Part shown: one piece after another, positions 10,934-19,147 of the stretch
Position numbering within the stretch: the stretch's first letter is position 1
How the letters are laid out: each line of letters starts with the position of its first letter
From: a virus
DNA: 20,443 bases
Strand: one strand, 5' to 3'
IMG/VR virus record: IMGVR_UViG_3300044981_000140
Span: 1 to 20,443 of that record
Notes under the pieces: generated by a model
What the model saw: only the letters and a program-made list of their open reading frames with translations
Databases searched by the model: none
Told to the model about the DNA's origin: nothing
Program-made: the position numbers and the translations under genes

Positions 10934-11362
10934 ATGAAAATAAACGGCAAGAAAGTCATCGATGCCAAGAAGGGCTTGATGATCGAGATCACCAAAGCCG
11001 ATTGCAAGGCTAAGACCAAAGACCCATCGTCCTGTGCTGCCGCCAAGGCCCTGCTGCGTGAATACACCGAATTGCTGTCGGTCCGTGTCCATCGTGGCCG
11101 GACCTACCTGGAGTATGAGGACAAGTGGGTCCGCTACTCGACATCACGCTCCTTGAGCTTCGAACTGGCTGTCTTCGATCGCGAGAAGGGGTTCGAGCCG
11201 GGTCTTTACTCGATTGCGGCGCCATCTCCTGCCGCCCGACTGGGTGCGGAGAAGGCAAGACTGGAGAGCCTGCCGGATGATCGGGTGCGACACGACAACA
11301 ACAAGACCCGACTAAAGCGGCATGAGATCACCAACATCCGACCACGGGGAGCCAACCGATGA
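10934..11362 (+). CDS. Hypothetical protein
   Basis: The 142-aa product is basic, with strands in the first half (KKGLMIEITKADCKAKTKDP) and a strand-rich centre (RTYLEYEDKWVRYSTSRSLS), then a Lys/Arg-rich tail. No family is recognised. GGAGAGCA lies two bases before the ATG at 10934; the in-frame ATG at 10922 overlaps that motif and is rejected. Confidence 0.75.
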   Translation: MKINGKKVIDAKKGLMIEITKADCKAKTKDPSSCAAAKALLREYTELLSVRVHRGRTYLEYEDKWVRYSTSRSLSFELAVFDREKGFEPGLYSIAAPSPAARLGAEKARLESLPDDRVRHDNNKTRLKRHEITNIRPRGANR

Positions 11363-11820
11363 AATTCGAATACGACCGCATGAATGCGGTGTTGGTGAAG
11401 ACCGCCGTCGAAGCCATGATGGATGGATCTCTGCCGTTATCCAAGGTCCATGCGAGGGCGGTCGGCAGCAAGGTCAACGAGTTGTTGCTCGACAGCATGG
11501 AGCATTCGACCAGTGCTGCACAGAACCTCCAGACCGCACTGGCGGCCTGTGCATCAGCGATTGCTGGCCTCTATGCCGTCCTGGAAATCATGTGCGACAC
11601 CGATCTTAAGGCCCTTCACGCCAAGGCCATGCAGGCAAAGAACGGAGGGGCAGAGCTTGGTGCGCCACACGACAACATGATGCTGGTCGCCCTGCTGGCT
11701 ATCCGTTCTGCGATGAAGGGTGATGACAACCCGCTCAAGGAGGCGTTTGACGACCTCGCTGTTTTGCGCAATGGTGGCCGCCTCAAGGAGACCGTTGCGT
11801 GTCCAGTGCCCGACGCCTGA
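11359..11820 (+). CDS. Helical hypothetical protein
   Basis: The 153-aa product is Ala/Met-rich and mostly helical (VKTAVEAMMDGSLPLSKVHA, AQNLQTALAACASAIAGLYA, MLVALLAIRSAMKGDDNPLK). No transmembrane segment is certain. GGGGAG is seven bases before the ATG, which overlaps the previous stop (ATGA). No known family is recognised. Confidence 0.7.
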   Translation: MKFEYDRMNAVLVKTAVEAMMDGSLPLSKVHARAVGSKVNELLLDSMEHSTSAAQNLQTALAACASAIAGLYAVLEIMCDTDLKALHAKAMQAKNGGAELGAPHDNMMLVALLAIRSAMKGDDNPLKEAFDDLAVLRNGGRLKETVACPVPDA

Positions 11821-12029
11821 TGCGAATGATGGCCGGGGACCTTGCGTCTCCGGTCGATCGCTATATGGTGCGCCTCCAGCGCCGGCTGGAACGCGAACAA
11901 CTCCAGATGAAAGAGATGATGGAATGGGTAGACCAGGTAAAGCGGCGGGAACAGGGGGCGGACGACTTGCCGCCAATGCCGCTCAACTTCGCGGAGATCG
12001 AACGGCGGAGAAAAAGGGACCAGCGTTGA
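11799..12029 (+). CDS. Small charged helical protein
   Basis: The 76-aa product is a basic, Met-rich helix (MVRLQRRLEREQLQMKEMME, then WVDQVKRREQGAD) with a Pro-containing end. It is probably coiled coil. GTG 11799 has GGAG eight bases upstream; ATG 11820, overlapping the previous stop as TGATG, would shorten it by seven residues. It may assemble with its neighbours, but nothing shows this. Confidence 0.6.
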   Translation: MSSARRLMRMMAGDLASPVDRYMVRLQRRLEREQLQMKEMMEWVDQVKRREQGADDLPPMPLNFAEIERRRKRDQR

Positions 12030-12361
12030 AGAACGGTTCCAAGATGGAATTCATGGGTGATCACCGTGAGGTCTGTCCGGAATGCGGTCAGAGGGTGCGT
12101 CATGAGATGCGCGGCGGTGTCCGCATGGGTCCGGTCAAGTCCACGATCTTCGATCTGATCGACGCCAACCCCGACATCAGCATGGATGCTCTCCATGATA
12201 AACTGTCTGACACACGACCGATCAGTCGGCAGACCTTGCGCTCCCATATCAACCAGATCAGGTCATCCCTGATGTCGGTGAATTCCGGGACCAAGCTGAT
12301 CACACTGTCCGAGCGTGACGGCTCCACCAATGTCACCCGGCTGCGCCTGCTGGAGGTCTGA
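12026..12361 (+). CDS. Zinc-finger/winged-helix-like DNA-binding protein
   Basis: The 111-aa product has CPEC (Cys17, Cys20) near the start, then a winged-helix-like region (STIFDLIDANPDISMDALHD, SRQTLRSHINQIRSSL, a strand KLITLSERDGS, and TRLRLLEV). The layout suggests a small regulator. TTG 12026 overlaps the previous stop as TTGA and has AAGGGA upstream; ATG 12044 would give 105 residues. It lies in the middle region, about 0.8 kb before the terminase gene, and might control late genes. This is inferred from fold and place. Confidence 0.65.
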   Translation: MKNGSKMEFMGDHREVCPECGQRVRHEMRGGVRMGPVKSTIFDLIDANPDISMDALHDKLSDTRPISRQTLRSHINQIRSSLMSVNSGTKLITLSERDGSTNVTRLRLLEV

Positions 12362-12363
12362 CG

Positions 12364-12849
12364 ATGCGGATGGGAGACCTCGCCTTTGCAGTGTGTGTGT
12401 TGGCGGCGGTCATCCTGATCGCCTGTCTGTCCACCTGTGCTCACGCTGCTGATTGCGCGACGAAATCAGGGATTACAGGCAGCCATCATGCCGTGTGGTC
12501 GGGGCGGGTCCCCGGCCACCGCGGCTCCCACTGCTGGTTTGCCTCCAGGGAGGAGCGTCATGTCAGCCTTGCCCATGGGTCCGGGATGGTGGGCTCAAAT
12601 TCCAAAACTGTCGCCATTCGTGTGGCACCTGATCGGCATTCACGATCCGCGATGGAAAGACATCCGCGTGGCGCCGTGGAACCGCAAGAGAACACCAAAG
12701 CGGATACTCTCACGGCGTTCGATCGCGCCATCCCAACCGCGTCGTCGGTCTACATGACGGCGGTCACGATTGCGGTGTGGGACTGGCGTCCGCCGGACTG
12801 GACACCGAAGTTCAACGACCTTGTGGAGAGCGCAAATGCCAGACATTGA
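12364..12849 (+). CDS. Secreted or lipid-anchored hypothetical protein
   Basis: The 161-aa product begins with an N-terminal signal: a hydrophobic core (LAFAVCVLAAVILIACLS) then STCAHAA. Signal peptidase I could cut near AHA; LIAC (18-21) also fits a lipobox. A Trp/Cys motif (HAVWSGRVPGHRGSHCWFAS) resembles short motifs in rhizobial envelope proteins. The C-terminal half is less regular. GGAGG is seven bases before the ATG. Its end overlaps the next gene by 14 bp. The function is unknown. Confidence 0.65.
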   Translation: MRMGDLAFAVCVLAAVILIACLSTCAHAADCATKSGITGSHHAVWSGRVPGHRGSHCWFASREERHVSLAHGSGMVGSNSKTVAIRVAPDRHSRSAMERHPRGAVEPQENTKADTLTAFDRAIPTASSVYMTAVTIAVWDWRPPDWTPKFNDLVESANARH

Positions 12850-12991
12850 AGAATTGACCATCGTGGAAATCATGGAAGAGGCTCCATCTACATTGGAGGA
12901 ACTTCATGTTGAGATGAAAAAGATGCCACCGGAACATCAGGCCATCTGGGAGCCGATGCTCAGCAGACTCAGAAAGATGCTGGGGAATTGA
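12836..12991 (+). CDS. 51-aa acidic helical protein
   Basis: The 51-aa product is acidic and helical (MPDIEELTIVEIMEEAPSTL, ending LSRLRKMLGN). GGAGAGCG lies three bases before the ATG. It starts within the last codons of the preceding gene. No family is recognised. Confidence 0.65.
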   Translation: MPDIEELTIVEIMEEAPSTLEELHVEMKKMPPEHQAIWEPMLSRLRKMLGN

Positions 12992-12992
12992 G

Positions 12993-13190
12993 ATGCCGGT
13001 CAAAGTCATCGCCATCGAGAAAGGCAACGGAGCCCAGTGGGCGCTGCTGGGGGTGGCCGGCAAGGTCTTCAAGGAGATCACCAAGTCCAATCCCAAGGTG
13101 GGTCGTCCGATATATTACAACGAGGAAGACAGGACTCAGGTCCACCCGGCACCGTCGGCGGACTGGACCATCAAGATCGAGATTGCATGA
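12993..13190 (+). CDS. Small beta-rich hypothetical protein
   Basis: The 65-aa product (MPVKVIAIEKGNGAQWALLG at its start, DWTIKIEIA at its end) alternates strands and loops. GGGAA precedes the ATG. It overlaps the terminase start (ATGA), so it is probably translated together with it; being next to TerL, a packaging accessory role is possible but not shown. Confidence 0.65.
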   Translation: MPVKVIAIEKGNGAQWALLGVAGKVFKEITKSNPKVGRPIYYNEEDRTQVHPAPSADWTIKIEIA

Positions 13191-15040
13191 CCGATCTTGA
13201 CAACCTCACCTTCAAGGTCGAGTTCCAGAAGGTTGCGCCGTTCCCGCGCGAGAAGTTCCTGCGCTTCCTATCGCACCTTAAAATCCAAAGTAAAGACCTA
13301 GGGCTCGTGCCATTCAGGCTGCTGGGATCGCAGGTCTACGTTCTCGATGAAGTGTGCAAGGCGCTTGAGGAAGGCACAACGACGTTCGTCATCCTCAAGG
13401 CCCGACAATTGGGCATGACATCATTCTGGATCGCCGTTGATCTGTTCTGGGCCTTCGAGCATTCTGGATTGCTGGGTGCCTTCATCCTCCACAAAGAGGA
13501 GGCGCGTGACGACTGGCGAACGGCGATCGAAGTATTCTATCATGAAATACCGAACACGATCATGTCCGGTGGTGCCAAGGTCAAGTTCAAGATCAAGAAG
13601 ACATCGCACAACCGCAATGTCCTCTCCTTCGCCAACGGTTCGCGTTTCCGCTACCTGATCGCAGGCACCGCAGAGCATCGCAAGGGTGGCCTCGGACGCT
13701 CGGGTGCCAGCAACTTCGTTCATGGCACAGAGGTTGCATTTTACGGCAACGAGGAAGACATCGCGGCCTTCAAATCGAGCACCAGCAGCCGCTACGCGCA
13801 TCGCATGCAGGTGTGGGAGAGTACGGCAAACGGCTTTAATCATTTCTATGATACCTGGGAGTCGGCCAAATCGTCGAAGACGATGAAGGCGATCTTTGTG
13901 GGCTGGTGGCGTGACGAACGCAACCAGTTTTCAGAGGATGACCCGCGGTTCCATCACTTCGTCGATGGTCGCTCGCTCTCCAAAGACGAGCGGACTAAGG
14001 TTCGTCTTGTCAAAGACCTCTATCAATATATCATCACCCAAGGCCAGCTTGCGTGGTACCGATGGAAGTTCGAGGACGAGTTCAACAACGACCAGGCCAC
14101 CATGGATCAGGAGTATCCGTGGACGGAGGATGATGCGTTTCAGGCGACGGGATCGCAGTTCTTCACGACACAGAGCCTCACCGACGCGACCAAATTCGCT
14201 CGCAAACAGCCCTACCAGGGCTTCCGGTACAAGATGACCTCGCGGTGGGAGGAGACCGAGGTCCACGGTTTCGCCGACCCGCGGGCCGAACTGCGTGTCT
14301 GGGAACACGCCAGTAAGTTTGGCTATTACGCGATAGGGTGTGATCCGTCTTACGGGTCCAGCGACGAGGCCGATCGCAACGTAATTTCCGTGTGGCGTTG
14401 CTATGCTGACGGCTTCGTGCAGGTGGCCGAATTCTGCTCTCCGGTATTCTCGACCTACCGCACCGCGTGGGCCTTGGCTCACCTCGCCGGTTTCTATGGT
14501 GCCAACGAAAGCCGGGTACTGCTGGAATTGAATGGCCCTGGAAAGGCGGTATTCACGGAGCTTCAAACCGTACAGCAGCATCTGCGCGAGATGAAGCCGG
14601 GGGATGACAATTTCCATATACGCAACGTCCTCAAGAATGTACGCGACTTCTACTACAAACGTGTGGACTCAATGCAATCCAATCTGGTGTATCACTGGAC
14701 CACGACGGCCGATCTGAAGCGTGGTATCATGAGCCGGTTCAAGGATGCACTGGAACTCAACCGCATCACCATACGGTCAATTCCTCTTTTAGAGGAAATG
14801 CGCCGCATCGTCAATGACGAAGGACACATTGCCGCAGAAGGTGCTCATCATGACGACCGTGTGATGGGTGCAGCACTTGCATACGAGTGCTATCGAGCTT
14901 GGATGTGGCAGAGGTTGCGGGCGATGAACATGACGCAGGCTCATAATTACAAGGTCGAGAGCCAAGGTGGTGAGCTTCCGCTCGACCGCCACCTGATGAA
15001 TTACCTCCGCAGCCAAGGGATCGCACTCCATGACCATTAG
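13187..15040 (+). CDS. terL: Terminase large subunit (TerL)
   Basis: The 617-aa protein has the two usual domains. The ATPase part has a degenerate Walker A, KARQLGMTS (71-79), an acidic strand with VHGTEVAF (Glu182, Walker B-like) and the coupling motif WESTANG (210-216). The RNase H-like nuclease has Asp386 (GCDPSYG), Glu447 (LLELNG) and Asp556/557 (AHHDDRVMGAALA). TerL packages DNA into the prohead with ATP and cuts it at the end of packaging. ATG 13187 overlaps the previous stop (ATGA). The frame is open 150 bp further upstream, but that part covers the small neighbour. Confidence 0.95.
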   Translation: MTDLDNLTFKVEFQKVAPFPREKFLRFLSHLKIQSKDLGLVPFRLLGSQVYVLDEVCKALEEGTTTFVILKARQLGMTSFWIAVDLFWAFEHSGLLGAFILHKEEARDDWRTAIEVFYHEIPNTIMSGGAKVKFKIKKTSHNRNVLSFANGSRFRYLIAGTAEHRKGGLGRSGASNFVHGTEVAFYGNEEDIAAFKSSTSSRYAHRMQVWESTANGFNHFYDTWESAKSSKTMKAIFVGWWRDERNQFSEDDPRFHHFVDGRSLSKDERTKVRLVKDLYQYIITQGQLAWYRWKFEDEFNNDQATMDQEYPWTEDDAFQATGSQFFTTQSLTDATKFARKQPYQGFRYKMTSRWEETEVHGFADPRAELRVWEHASKFGYYAIGCDPSYGSSDEADRNVISVWRCYADGFVQVAEFCSPVFSTYRTAWALAHLAGFYGANESRVLLELNGPGKAVFTELQTVQQHLREMKPGDDNFHIRNVLKNVRDFYYKRVDSMQSNLVYHWTTTADLKRGIMSRFKDALELNRITIRSIPLLEEMRRIVNDEGHIAAEGAHHDDRVMGAALAYECYRAWMWQRLRAMNMTQAHNYKVESQGGELPLDRHLMNYLRSQGIALHDH

Positions 15041-15117
15041 ATCGTGCGCGTGTCCTTGGGCTGGAAAATGTGTCGGACAAATTACACACCGATGGTGTGG
15101 GCTTTACGAGGGTTCTG

Positions 15118-15765
15118 ATGTGGCTGCGAAAAATCCAGGATCGGGCACAGGACCCGGCGCACCGCGAAAACCGCCATGCGGTGCGGCCGATGACGCCGAT
15201 GCAGGTGGTGCGCGGCATAAGGATGCGGCATTACGCGTGGGGAAAGCCATTCCAGACGATTGCTGATGAAGCCGGCGTCACGGCGGAGACGATCCGCAGG
15301 GTCGTCAATGGCGAACCGTTCAATGATACCACGTGGGCACTGCTGGTCGGCTATCTGCGGACACCGCAGAGCCCTCGCGCCCTGATCAAGAACAGGTCCA
15401 AGGGGAAGGTCAGCCACGGTCCGCGCCGGGCACTGGAGAAACGGTTGTGGAACCTGCAACGCATCGCTCTTAAGTTGGGGTTCCGCTGGCAGGACAAGAC
15501 CCGGCTGGACGAAATGACGATCGGGGAACTGTGGGCGTTCTTCTACCAGCTTGAATATCGCGTCAAAGAGCGCATCATCAGGGAGCGCATCGACCTTGCG
15601 CGCCGCTTCATCATCCCGGATCACCTTCAGGCATTTGAATGGATCGAGCGCTTAGACCAACTCGCGGAGCGCACGATGACATCCGGGAACGTTCTAAAGC
15701 CCTCACACCCCTCGGAGGCTTTGAGGCAGTACCGGTACACGAAGCGAAAAACGCCGTCCCGCTGA
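15118..15765 (+). CDS. Helix-turn-helix protein, possible terminase small subunit
   Basis: The 215-aa product has a helix-turn-helix at about residues 42-68 (PFQTIADEAGVTAETIRRVV, then NGEPFN) and a long helical, Arg-rich C-terminal half (ALEKRLWNLQRIALKLGFRW, then RVKERIIRERIDLARRFI). GAGGG five bases before ATG 15118 favours this start; GTG 15070 would add 16 residues. The gene directly follows TerL, and no other good TerS candidate lies just before it. DNA recognition by HTH plus an oligomerising helical region would suit TerS, but a regulator is equally possible. Confidence 0.6.
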   Translation: MWLRKIQDRAQDPAHRENRHAVRPMTPMQVVRGIRMRHYAWGKPFQTIADEAGVTAETIRRVVNGEPFNDTTWALLVGYLRTPQSPRALIKNRSKGKVSHGPRRALEKRLWNLQRIALKLGFRWQDKTRLDEMTIGELWAFFYQLEYRVKERIIRERIDLARRFIIPDHLQAFEWIERLDQLAERTMTSGNVLKPSHPSEALRQYRYTKRKTPSR

Positions 15766-16121
15766 TGATTGCGACCGGGATCGTTGTCGAGGTCATTGCA
15801 GGACGCAACCATACGGTGGTAAGGCATTCCCGGTGCCGGGTCGAGGTGAAGTGGTTCAAGAATGTCCTGCCACCCAAGGTGAAGATCGGCGCCCGGATCA
15901 CCGTGCTGGGCAAGGTGATGACATTCTCCAACGGCCGCAGTTTCCAGTTGACGGACTCGGTGCTGTTGACCAAGCGGCCGCGGGCGATCCAGGCAGCGTT
16001 AGCTGAGTTGCTGGAGGGATTGGTGGTCGATCCTCAGACCTACTTGAGCATGATGGACGAATACGACCATGAGTTACGTTCTACGCAGTTGGAGTTGCCT
16101 CAACCGAAGGTGTCGCCATGA
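15765..16121 (+). CDS. Small beta-rich protein, possibly OB-like
   Basis: The 118-aa product has about five predicted strands (MIATGIVVEVIAGRNHTVVR, RCRVEVKWFKNVL, GARITVLGKVMTF, GRSFQLTDSVLL) followed by a helix. This order resembles a small nucleic-acid-binding OB barrel; similarity is by eye only. ATG 15765 overlaps the previous stop (TGATG). Its end overlaps the next gene by 53 bp, which is long. Confidence 0.6.
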   Translation: MIATGIVVEVIAGRNHTVVRHSRCRVEVKWFKNVLPPKVKIGARITVLGKVMTFSNGRSFQLTDSVLLTKRPRAIQAALAELLEGLVVDPQTYLSMMDEYDHELRSTQLELPQPKVSP

Positions 16122-16551
16122 GTTCGACAGTGGTGAACCCGCCCCCGACTGCCCCAAGTGCGGTAATGTCCGTGTTTCTTACGTTCCCGGCGGCGGGCAC
16201 GTACTCTCCGGACGAACCCGTTCACTTGACAGCACCGTTCGGCAGCAAGCTGATCGCTACGGCTTTTCGGACCTTAATTCCCCATCTGCCTCCAGGCTCA
16301 ACCGGGCCGCACCGCGTGCGCGCGCTCCCAATCCAGCTACTCTCATGGGCACCAAGCACTTCGCCCCAGGATTTTCGGCTGACGTGTATTCCGGGAATGC
16401 AACTTGTGCGCCGTCGTTGAGCGGGCCGACCAACTTCCGCGCTACGACGTCGCTGGTCGGTGACCATGCCCAGCCGTTCGGCCGGGCCGAAACTGTGCCT
16501 GGTCCAGTCGCCAATGCCGTGTTCCACGGTCGTCATCGGGGTGCGACATGA
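16069..16551 (+). CDS. FmdB-type zinc-ribbon protein
   Basis: The 160-aa product starts with a zinc ribbon: Cys10 and Cys15 (SWSCLNRRCRHEF), Cys28 and Cys31 (PDCPKCG), then VRVSYVPGGGHV. Small FmdB-like ribbons of this type lie next to portal and terminase genes in several phages. The rest is low-complexity and Ser/Ala/Pro-rich, so it is probably flexible. The start overlaps the previous gene by 53 bp; no start further right would keep the ribbon. The stop overlaps the portal ATG. The role is unknown; a DNA or protein contact in packaging is inferred from place. Confidence 0.65.
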   Translation: MSYVLRSWSCLNRRCRHEFDSGEPAPDCPKCGNVRVSYVPGGGHVLSGRTRSLDSTVRQQADRYGFSDLNSPSASRLNRAAPRARAPNPATLMGTKHFAPGFSADVYSGNATCAPSLSGPTNFRATTSLVGDHAQPFGRAETVPGPVANAVFHGRHRGAT

Positions 16552-18305
16552 TCTTTCCGTCCAATGCAGAACAGCTTGAATATCGCGTCAAGTGGTTGAT
16601 CGATCGCTGCATGGACACCCGTGAGGATCGTAATCGACTCTATGACTGGCGAGAGAAATACTACCTCTACGGCACTGCCGGCTATCAGCAGGCACGTTAC
16701 AATCGCATCCGATCACATATCGATCTGGTGAAGTCGTTTCTCTACGCGCCGAATGGTGCATTCTACAATATCGCCGCGGAGAACAACGCCGACGATGTGG
16801 TGATCCGGCAAGCCATGGCACTTGAGGACTCGTTCAACGAGGATTTTTTCGACACCTTCATTTCATCGAAGTTCAGCGACAGTCTGGAGTGGGCCATCGC
16901 CTACGACTCGATGCTGCTGAAAATGGGGTGGAACCGTTCCCGTAATCAGTTGTTCGCAGAAATCGTCCCGCCACACCATTTCGGGGTCTACCGCGAGGAC
17001 CTCCAGCTTGAAGACCAGACCTGTTTCGTCCACAAATATCCGCTCGACTATCAGGAGGCAGTAGAAGCCTGTATCCGGGCCAAACGCCCGGACATGATTG
17101 CGCGCCTCACTGTCGTACAAAGTCCGAAACTATCGAAATTCCCGCTGATGATGCAGCAGCGCATGATCATCGCTTCGACGGGCGGCACCAATCTTTCGGG
17201 CAATATCTTCGGTCAGGTAAATCCAGACTATTCCCCAGTGGCGACTTACCAGCCTGAAACGGAGGTGCCAATGGTGTGGTTCTCCGAATTGTGGGCATGG
17301 GACACTTTGGCGGGTGATTGGCGCATTTTCCATATGCTTGATCCTGACGTGATGATCGGTGACAGCATGAAAACCATCCAGAAAATCCAGGATGCCCAGG
17401 AAAAGTCAATCGGTCGCAAGCAGATTTGGGGCACTTTGGCCGAAAATGAGGATTTGCGGGTTTCCGAGACAAATTACTTCATTCCAGGAGAACACCCGTT
17501 TGTTCATATCTGCCCATTCCCTAAATATAACTACTTCTGGGGCATTTGTCATCTCGATAGTTTGATCCCACTCCAAGAGTGGATGTTGGAGCGGCTGGAA
17601 CAGATTGCCGACATCCTGGAGAAGCAAGCCTACCCGGCACGATCGTTCTCAGGGTTCGGTGGCCTTACCGATGAGCGTGCGGCGGCGTTCGGCGGTGCCG
17701 ACTCCTATGTGTTCGACCAGTTGCCGGGCGCCAAGGTCGAAGAGCACGCCCCCACCATGCCGCCGGACATCTTTGCTGAATTCAACAAGATGGAGAACAT
17801 GTTTCTGGAGGCATCCGGGCTGACCGAGCTTCTGGGCGGCAAGGGTGAGCAAGGAGTGCGATCTGGCAGTCATGCCCAGCAGTTGAAAAAGACCGGCGGC
17901 GGCCGCATCCAATCGACGGCGGAGAAGTTGAAGCCCGCCTTGGTCCGCATGGGCGATCTGGGTCTGAAGCTGAAGATGATGCACGACGACGGCGACATCA
18001 CGCCGGAGGATGGCGAGGATGGCCACAAGCAGAAGTTTCGGGCCTCCGAGATGGCCGGGCCGGTGAAAATGCGGGTGGAGGGGCACGAATACTCGCCGTT
18101 GTTCTCTGACGAGAGTGAGGCCAAGGCGATGGCGCTGAAGAAGCTGGGGGCGATCGACGAGGAGATGCTGGTACGGGCGCTGCGGCCCGGCGCCCAGGCC
18201 AACATCATCCATCGGCTGAAGCAGAAGGCCAAGAAGGAACAGCAGTTGATCGCCCAGCATCCGGAGTTGCTGACCCAGAAGAAGGGTGGACGTGGGCGGC
18301 GGTAG
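16548..18305 (+). CDS. Portal protein
   Basis: The 585-aa product has the size and charge of a podovirus-type portal. It begins with a helical region (LEYRVKWLIDRCMDTREDRN), a central part rich in strands and aromatics, long helices (CHLDSLIPLQEWMLERLEQI, then ADILEKQ) and a Lys/Arg-rich end. The portal is the dodecameric ring at one capsid vertex through which DNA is pumped. It follows TerL and precedes structural genes, as is usual. The ATG overlaps the previous stop (ATGA) with GGGGTG upstream. The identification rests on context and general pattern more than on one motif. Confidence 0.85.
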   Translation: MIFPSNAEQLEYRVKWLIDRCMDTREDRNRLYDWREKYYLYGTAGYQQARYNRIRSHIDLVKSFLYAPNGAFYNIAAENNADDVVIRQAMALEDSFNEDFFDTFISSKFSDSLEWAIAYDSMLLKMGWNRSRNQLFAEIVPPHHFGVYREDLQLEDQTCFVHKYPLDYQEAVEACIRAKRPDMIARLTVVQSPKLSKFPLMMQQRMIIASTGGTNLSGNIFGQVNPDYSPVATYQPETEVPMVWFSELWAWDTLAGDWRIFHMLDPDVMIGDSMKTIQKIQDAQEKSIGRKQIWGTLAENEDLRVSETNYFIPGEHPFVHICPFPKYNYFWGICHLDSLIPLQEWMLERLEQIADILEKQAYPARSFSGFGGLTDERAAAFGGADSYVFDQLPGAKVEEHAPTMPPDIFAEFNKMENMFLEASGLTELLGGKGEQGVRSGSHAQQLKKTGGGRIQSTAEKLKPALVRMGDLGLKLKMMHDDGDITPEDGEDGHKQKFRASEMAGPVKMRVEGHEYSPLFSDESEAKAMALKKLGAIDEEMLVRALRPGAQANIIHRLKQKAKKEQQLIAQHPELLTQKKGGRGRR

Positions 18306-18315
18306 GGGCTATATA
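18287..18315 (+). promoter_or_regulatory. Candidate promoter at the end of the portal gene
   Basis: TGGACG (18287-18292) and TATATA (18310-18315) are 17 bp apart, the -35 lying in the last portal codons. Transcription would start near 18322. Two hairpins follow, ending in a strong terminator at 18552-18585, so the unit would be only about 260 nt long. Confidence 0.45.
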
Positions 18316-18366
18316 AGGACACGGAGCCCGGTTTCCTCCAGAAGAGCCAAACACCAGGAGATCACC

Positions 18367-18417
18367 ATGGATATGCTCGTTCGCAATCGGCGCGGTCGTC
18401 GGCACCGTCGTCGGTAA
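18367..18417 (+). CDS. Possible 16-aa arginine-rich micropeptide
   Basis: AGGAG before the ATG is a good ribosome-binding site. The reading frame MDMLVRNRRGRRHRRR stops at 18415 and is nearly all Arg. In the frame one base further on, the same DNA reads ICSFAIGAVVGTVVGNQL, a glycine-zipper membrane pattern with normal codon use but no start codon. Either the Arg-rich peptide is real, or a small membrane gene has lost its start by a frameshift, or neither is translated. Confidence 0.3.
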   Translation: MDMLVRNRRGRRHRRR

Positions 18418-18448
18418 CCAGTTATGCGGGGCGGCAACGTCCTGATCT

Positions 18449-18491
18449 GAGGGTCCCTTTTGTGTGCTCTCCAGCTTCAGGCTGGACCCTC
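18449..18491. repeat. Hairpin with nested stems in the gap after the portal gene
   Basis: An outer 8-bp stem GAGGGTCC/GGACCCTC (18449-18456, 18484-18491) encloses an inner stem CCAGC/GCTGG (18471-18475, 18481-18485); the two share two bases. The loop also contains TGCTCTCC, the GGAGAGCA motif on the other strand, with no start codon following. Except for the possible micropeptide, no gene lies in 18306-18631. Confidence 0.5.
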
Positions 18492-18551
18492 TCACACCGG
18501 AACCGACCGGTGGCCCCGCTCCACCTATCACCGTGCTGGGTGTGTGCAGAA

Positions 18552-18585
18552 CCCTCCTTCTGGAAACGGAAGGGGGGTTTTCTCG
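18552..18585 (+). terminator. Rho-independent terminator
   Basis: A CCCTCCTTC stem (18552-18560) pairs with GAAGGGGGG (18569-18577, with one G-T pair), and is followed by TTTTCTCGTTTT. The stem and the T-rich tract make this the clearest terminator in the window. It separates the portal transcript, or the short unit after it, from the next promoter. Confidence 0.75.
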
Positions 18586-18588
18586 TTT

Positions 18589-18597
18589 TGGTATAGT
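18589..18597 (+). promoter_or_regulatory. Candidate extended -10 promoter after the terminator
   Basis: TG-G-TATAGT (TG at 18589-18590, hexamer 18592-18597) fits an extended -10. No good -35 box precedes it. It would start transcription near 18604 and produce the genes from 18632 on. It would re-start expression right after the terminator. Confidence 0.4.
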
Positions 18598-18631
18598 TGA
18601 TTTCTAGTTTCGCTCGCGCCATTGATTGCAT

Positions 18632-19147
18632 ATGGCGCTCCCTCCTTCCCCAATGCCAAAGCCTCCCGGAATGGGTGGCGGAATGCCCCCAATGCCGGGG
18701 CAGATGCCGCCCGGTGCCGGAGCGCCGCCGTCTCCGGGTCCGCCGGGCAACCTGAATATGCCGAAATCCCCCATTGGGGGACCATCAGGCCCCGGTGCAA
18801 CCCCGATGGTGTCACCAGGGGGCGGCGCCGGCATGAAGGCGCGGGCTCATGACTCGATCAAGGCGATCATGGGGACGCTGTTGGCGGAGATGAAGAATTT
18901 CGAGCCCGGCACGACCGAGTTCAATGCACTGTCACGGGCGATGACGGCGCTCAACGGTGTGTTTGGCAAGGCGAGTTCGTCCGACACCATGGGCGCTGCG
19001 GTGGCACAAGGTGCTGCCCTTGGGCGACCGGGTGGTCAGATGCCTGGGGCACCGCCGGCCGGCATGGCTGGACCTGCACCGTCGATGGCGGGACGGGGCG
19101 CCCCATCGGGAATGCCCCCGGGCGGCTCGATGGGGCCGGGCATGTAA
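18632..19147 (+). CDS. Pro/Gly/Met-rich putative structural protein
   Basis: The 171-aa product has a disordered N-terminal part (MALPPSPMPKPPGMGGGMPP and more of the kind), a central helical segment at about residues 70-120 (AHDSIKAIMGTLLAEMKNFE, EFNALSRAMTALNGVFG), and a Gly/Pro/Met/Ala-rich tail. The position between portal and capsid suggests a head-assembly or structural protein, but no family is recognised. No good Shine-Dalgarno lies before ATG 18632; a TTG two codons earlier is a weaker start. Confidence 0.65.
   Translation: MALPPSPMPKPPGMGGGMPPMPGQMPPGAGAPPSPGPPGNLNMPKSPIGGPSGPGATPMVSPGGGAGMKARAHDSIKAIMGTLLAEMKNFEPGTTEFNALSRAMTALNGVFGKASSSDTMGAAVAQGAALGRPGGQMPGAPPAGMAGPAPSMAGRGAPSGMPPGGSMGPGM

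Noticed and set aside
12187-12194. GGAGAGCA on the minus strand followed by an ATG inside the winged-helix-like gene
   Set aside because: The leftward frame it would start is antisense to a supported gene and lacks natural composition; probably chance.
14435-14442. GGAGAGCA on the minus strand inside terL
   Set aside because: Lies in the middle of a certain coding sequence with no leftward gene; counted as background.
17649-18260. Leftward open frame opposite the portal gene
   Set aside because: Repetitive Leu/Arg composition and antisense to the portal frame; no ribosome-binding site.
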